Assembly (NCBI RefSeq): GCF_011038655.2 | Contig: NZ_CP064954.1 | Coordinates: 1,240,001 to 1,304,000 of the forward strand | Length of the DNA stretch: 64,000 bases | Source: Corynebacterium lizhenjunii | GTDB taxonomy: Bacteria > Actinomycetota > Actinomycetes > Mycobacteriales > Mycobacteriaceae | Direction of reading: 5' to 3' | In this document: positions 63,528-64,000 of the stretch, one piece after another | How the letters are laid out: the number at the start of each line of letters is the position of its first letter | Position numbering within the stretch: position 1 is the first letter of the stretch | Made by a program: the position numbers and the translations under genes | Notes under the pieces: model-generated | Databases searched by the model: none | What the model was told of the DNA's origin: nothing | The model's input: the letters and a program-made list of their open reading frames with translations, nothing else

Positions 63528-64000
63528 CTACGCCAGCTCCACAATCTCCAGGTAGGAATCAGACCACAGGTCCTCGTCCCCATCCGGCATGATGATTACG
63601 CGTTCCGGCTCCAGGGCTTTGACCGCGCCCGGGTCGTGGGTCACCAGCACCACTGCGCCGGTGTAGGTGGCCAGGGCGTCGAGAACCTGCTCGCGTGATT
63701 GGGGGTCCAGGTTATTGGTGGGCTCGTCCAAGAGCAAGACATTCGCCCGGGAGGAGACCAAAGTTGCCAGAGACAAGCGCGTCTTCTCACCACCAGATAG
63801 GGTGCCGGCGGGCTGCTCTAGCTTCTCACCGGAAAACATGAATGCACCTAGCAGGCCGCGCAGGTCTTGCTGGCCGGCATCTGGGCAGGCTTCAATGGTG
63901 TTTTCCCAGACTGTCTTGTCCGGGTCGATATTGTCGTGCTCCTGCGCGAAGTAGCCTATGCGCAGGCCATGCCCGGTAACAATGCCGCCTTCCCCATCGG
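63528..64000 (-). CDS. ABC-F family ATPase, 3' part
   Basis: This is the C-terminal part of an ABC-F protein, a soluble two-domain ATPase acting on ribosomes. The visible part has IGYFAQEH (Q-loop), signature LSGGEKTRLSLATL, Walker B VLLLDEPTNNLD and the switch LVTHD. The frame is open to the right edge, so the start is outside. Its stop is adjacent to the nucleoside hydrolase start. ABC-F members include housekeeping translation factors and antibiotic-resistance factors; which type this is cannot be decided from the fragment. Confidence 0.9.
   Translation of the reverse strand, partial: DGEGGIVTGHGLRIGYFAQEHDNIDPDKTVWENTIEACPDAGQQDLRGLLGAFMFSGEKLEQPAGTLSGGEKTRLSLATLVSSRANVLLLDEPTNNLDPQSREQVLDALATYTGAVVLVTHDPGAVKALEPERVIIMPDGDEDLWSDSYLEIVELA

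Overview
The window is chromosomal DNA from a high-G+C actinobacterium, most likely a Corynebacterium. The evidence is gene content and order. There is a Pup-ligase cluster (arc-dop-pup-pafA-pafB-pafC) with no 20S proteasome genes between pup and pafA. There are also mshC (mycothiol), rbpA, a ppm1-lnt pair, the actinobacterial hemH / NlpC-P60 / acn / acnR neighbourhood, a hisE-hisG-aspA block, and a DUF222-HNH protein. Many gene pairs also match the neighbourhoods I remember from Mycobacterium tuberculosis and C. glutamicum. I name no species.

Layout. Positions 1-6.4 kb: end of a CFA-synthase-like methyltransferase, a large FAD/Fe-S D-lactate-dehydrogenase-type oxidoreductase, a BASS-family transporter, a repeat-rich gap, and a small operon (zinc-ribbon protein, YceI protein, 54-residue membrane protein). 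6.4-15.9 kb: rbpA, an orphan sugar-ABC ATPase, ppm1-lnt-fxsA, a truncated CobG-like protein, a DprE2-like reductase, an M24 peptidase, a trypsin-like protease, and what looks like a deletion scar next to a DUF3558-like lipoprotein. 16.1-29.4 kb: one long minus-strand block with arc, dop, pup, pafA, pafB/pafC, tatA/tatC and the helicase helY, preceded by trmI and an M18 aminopeptidase. 29.5-43.4 kb: a RecB-type nuclease, fhs, a Dcu-type C4-dicarboxylate carrier with aspA, hisG-hisE, a HAD hydrolase, mshC, uppP, an LppL-like lipoprotein with pyrD, and a PEBP protein. 43.5-55 kb: tRNA-Leu(GAG), a VTT membrane protein, an HTH protein facing a DUF3097 protein, hemH, a RipA-like NlpC/P60 hydrolase with an 850-bp leader, a DUF6676-like protein, acn and acnR. 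55-64 kb: an NAD(P)-binding protein, an ACT-domain/UPF0210 pair, a FlaR-like P-loop protein, a DUF222-HNH protein, an ECF transporter with a nucleoside hydrolase, and the 3' end of an ABC-F ATPase.

How the parts work together. The Pup block should tag proteins (Dop deamidates Pup, PafA ligates it) and unfold them through ARC without a proteasome. PafBC is the DNA-damage activator. Dcu plus AspA form an aspartate/fumarate module. Acn is very probably repressed by AcnR through an exact operator match in its promoter. The ECF genes and nucleoside hydrolase suggest uptake and salvage of a nucleoside or base.

Most notable non-gene signals. (1) A 13-base word, CTTGCCGATGCCC, occurs ten times on both strands, in sense, antisense and intergenic positions and often in low-complexity protein linkers. 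It resembles a DNA uptake or other genome-wide signal word. (2) Many genes start 6-9 bases after a TAnnnT -10 box with no ribosome binding site, so leaderless mRNAs seem common. (3) Several short tandem repeats sit in intergenic DNA. All assignments were made by reading the sequence; no database search was run.
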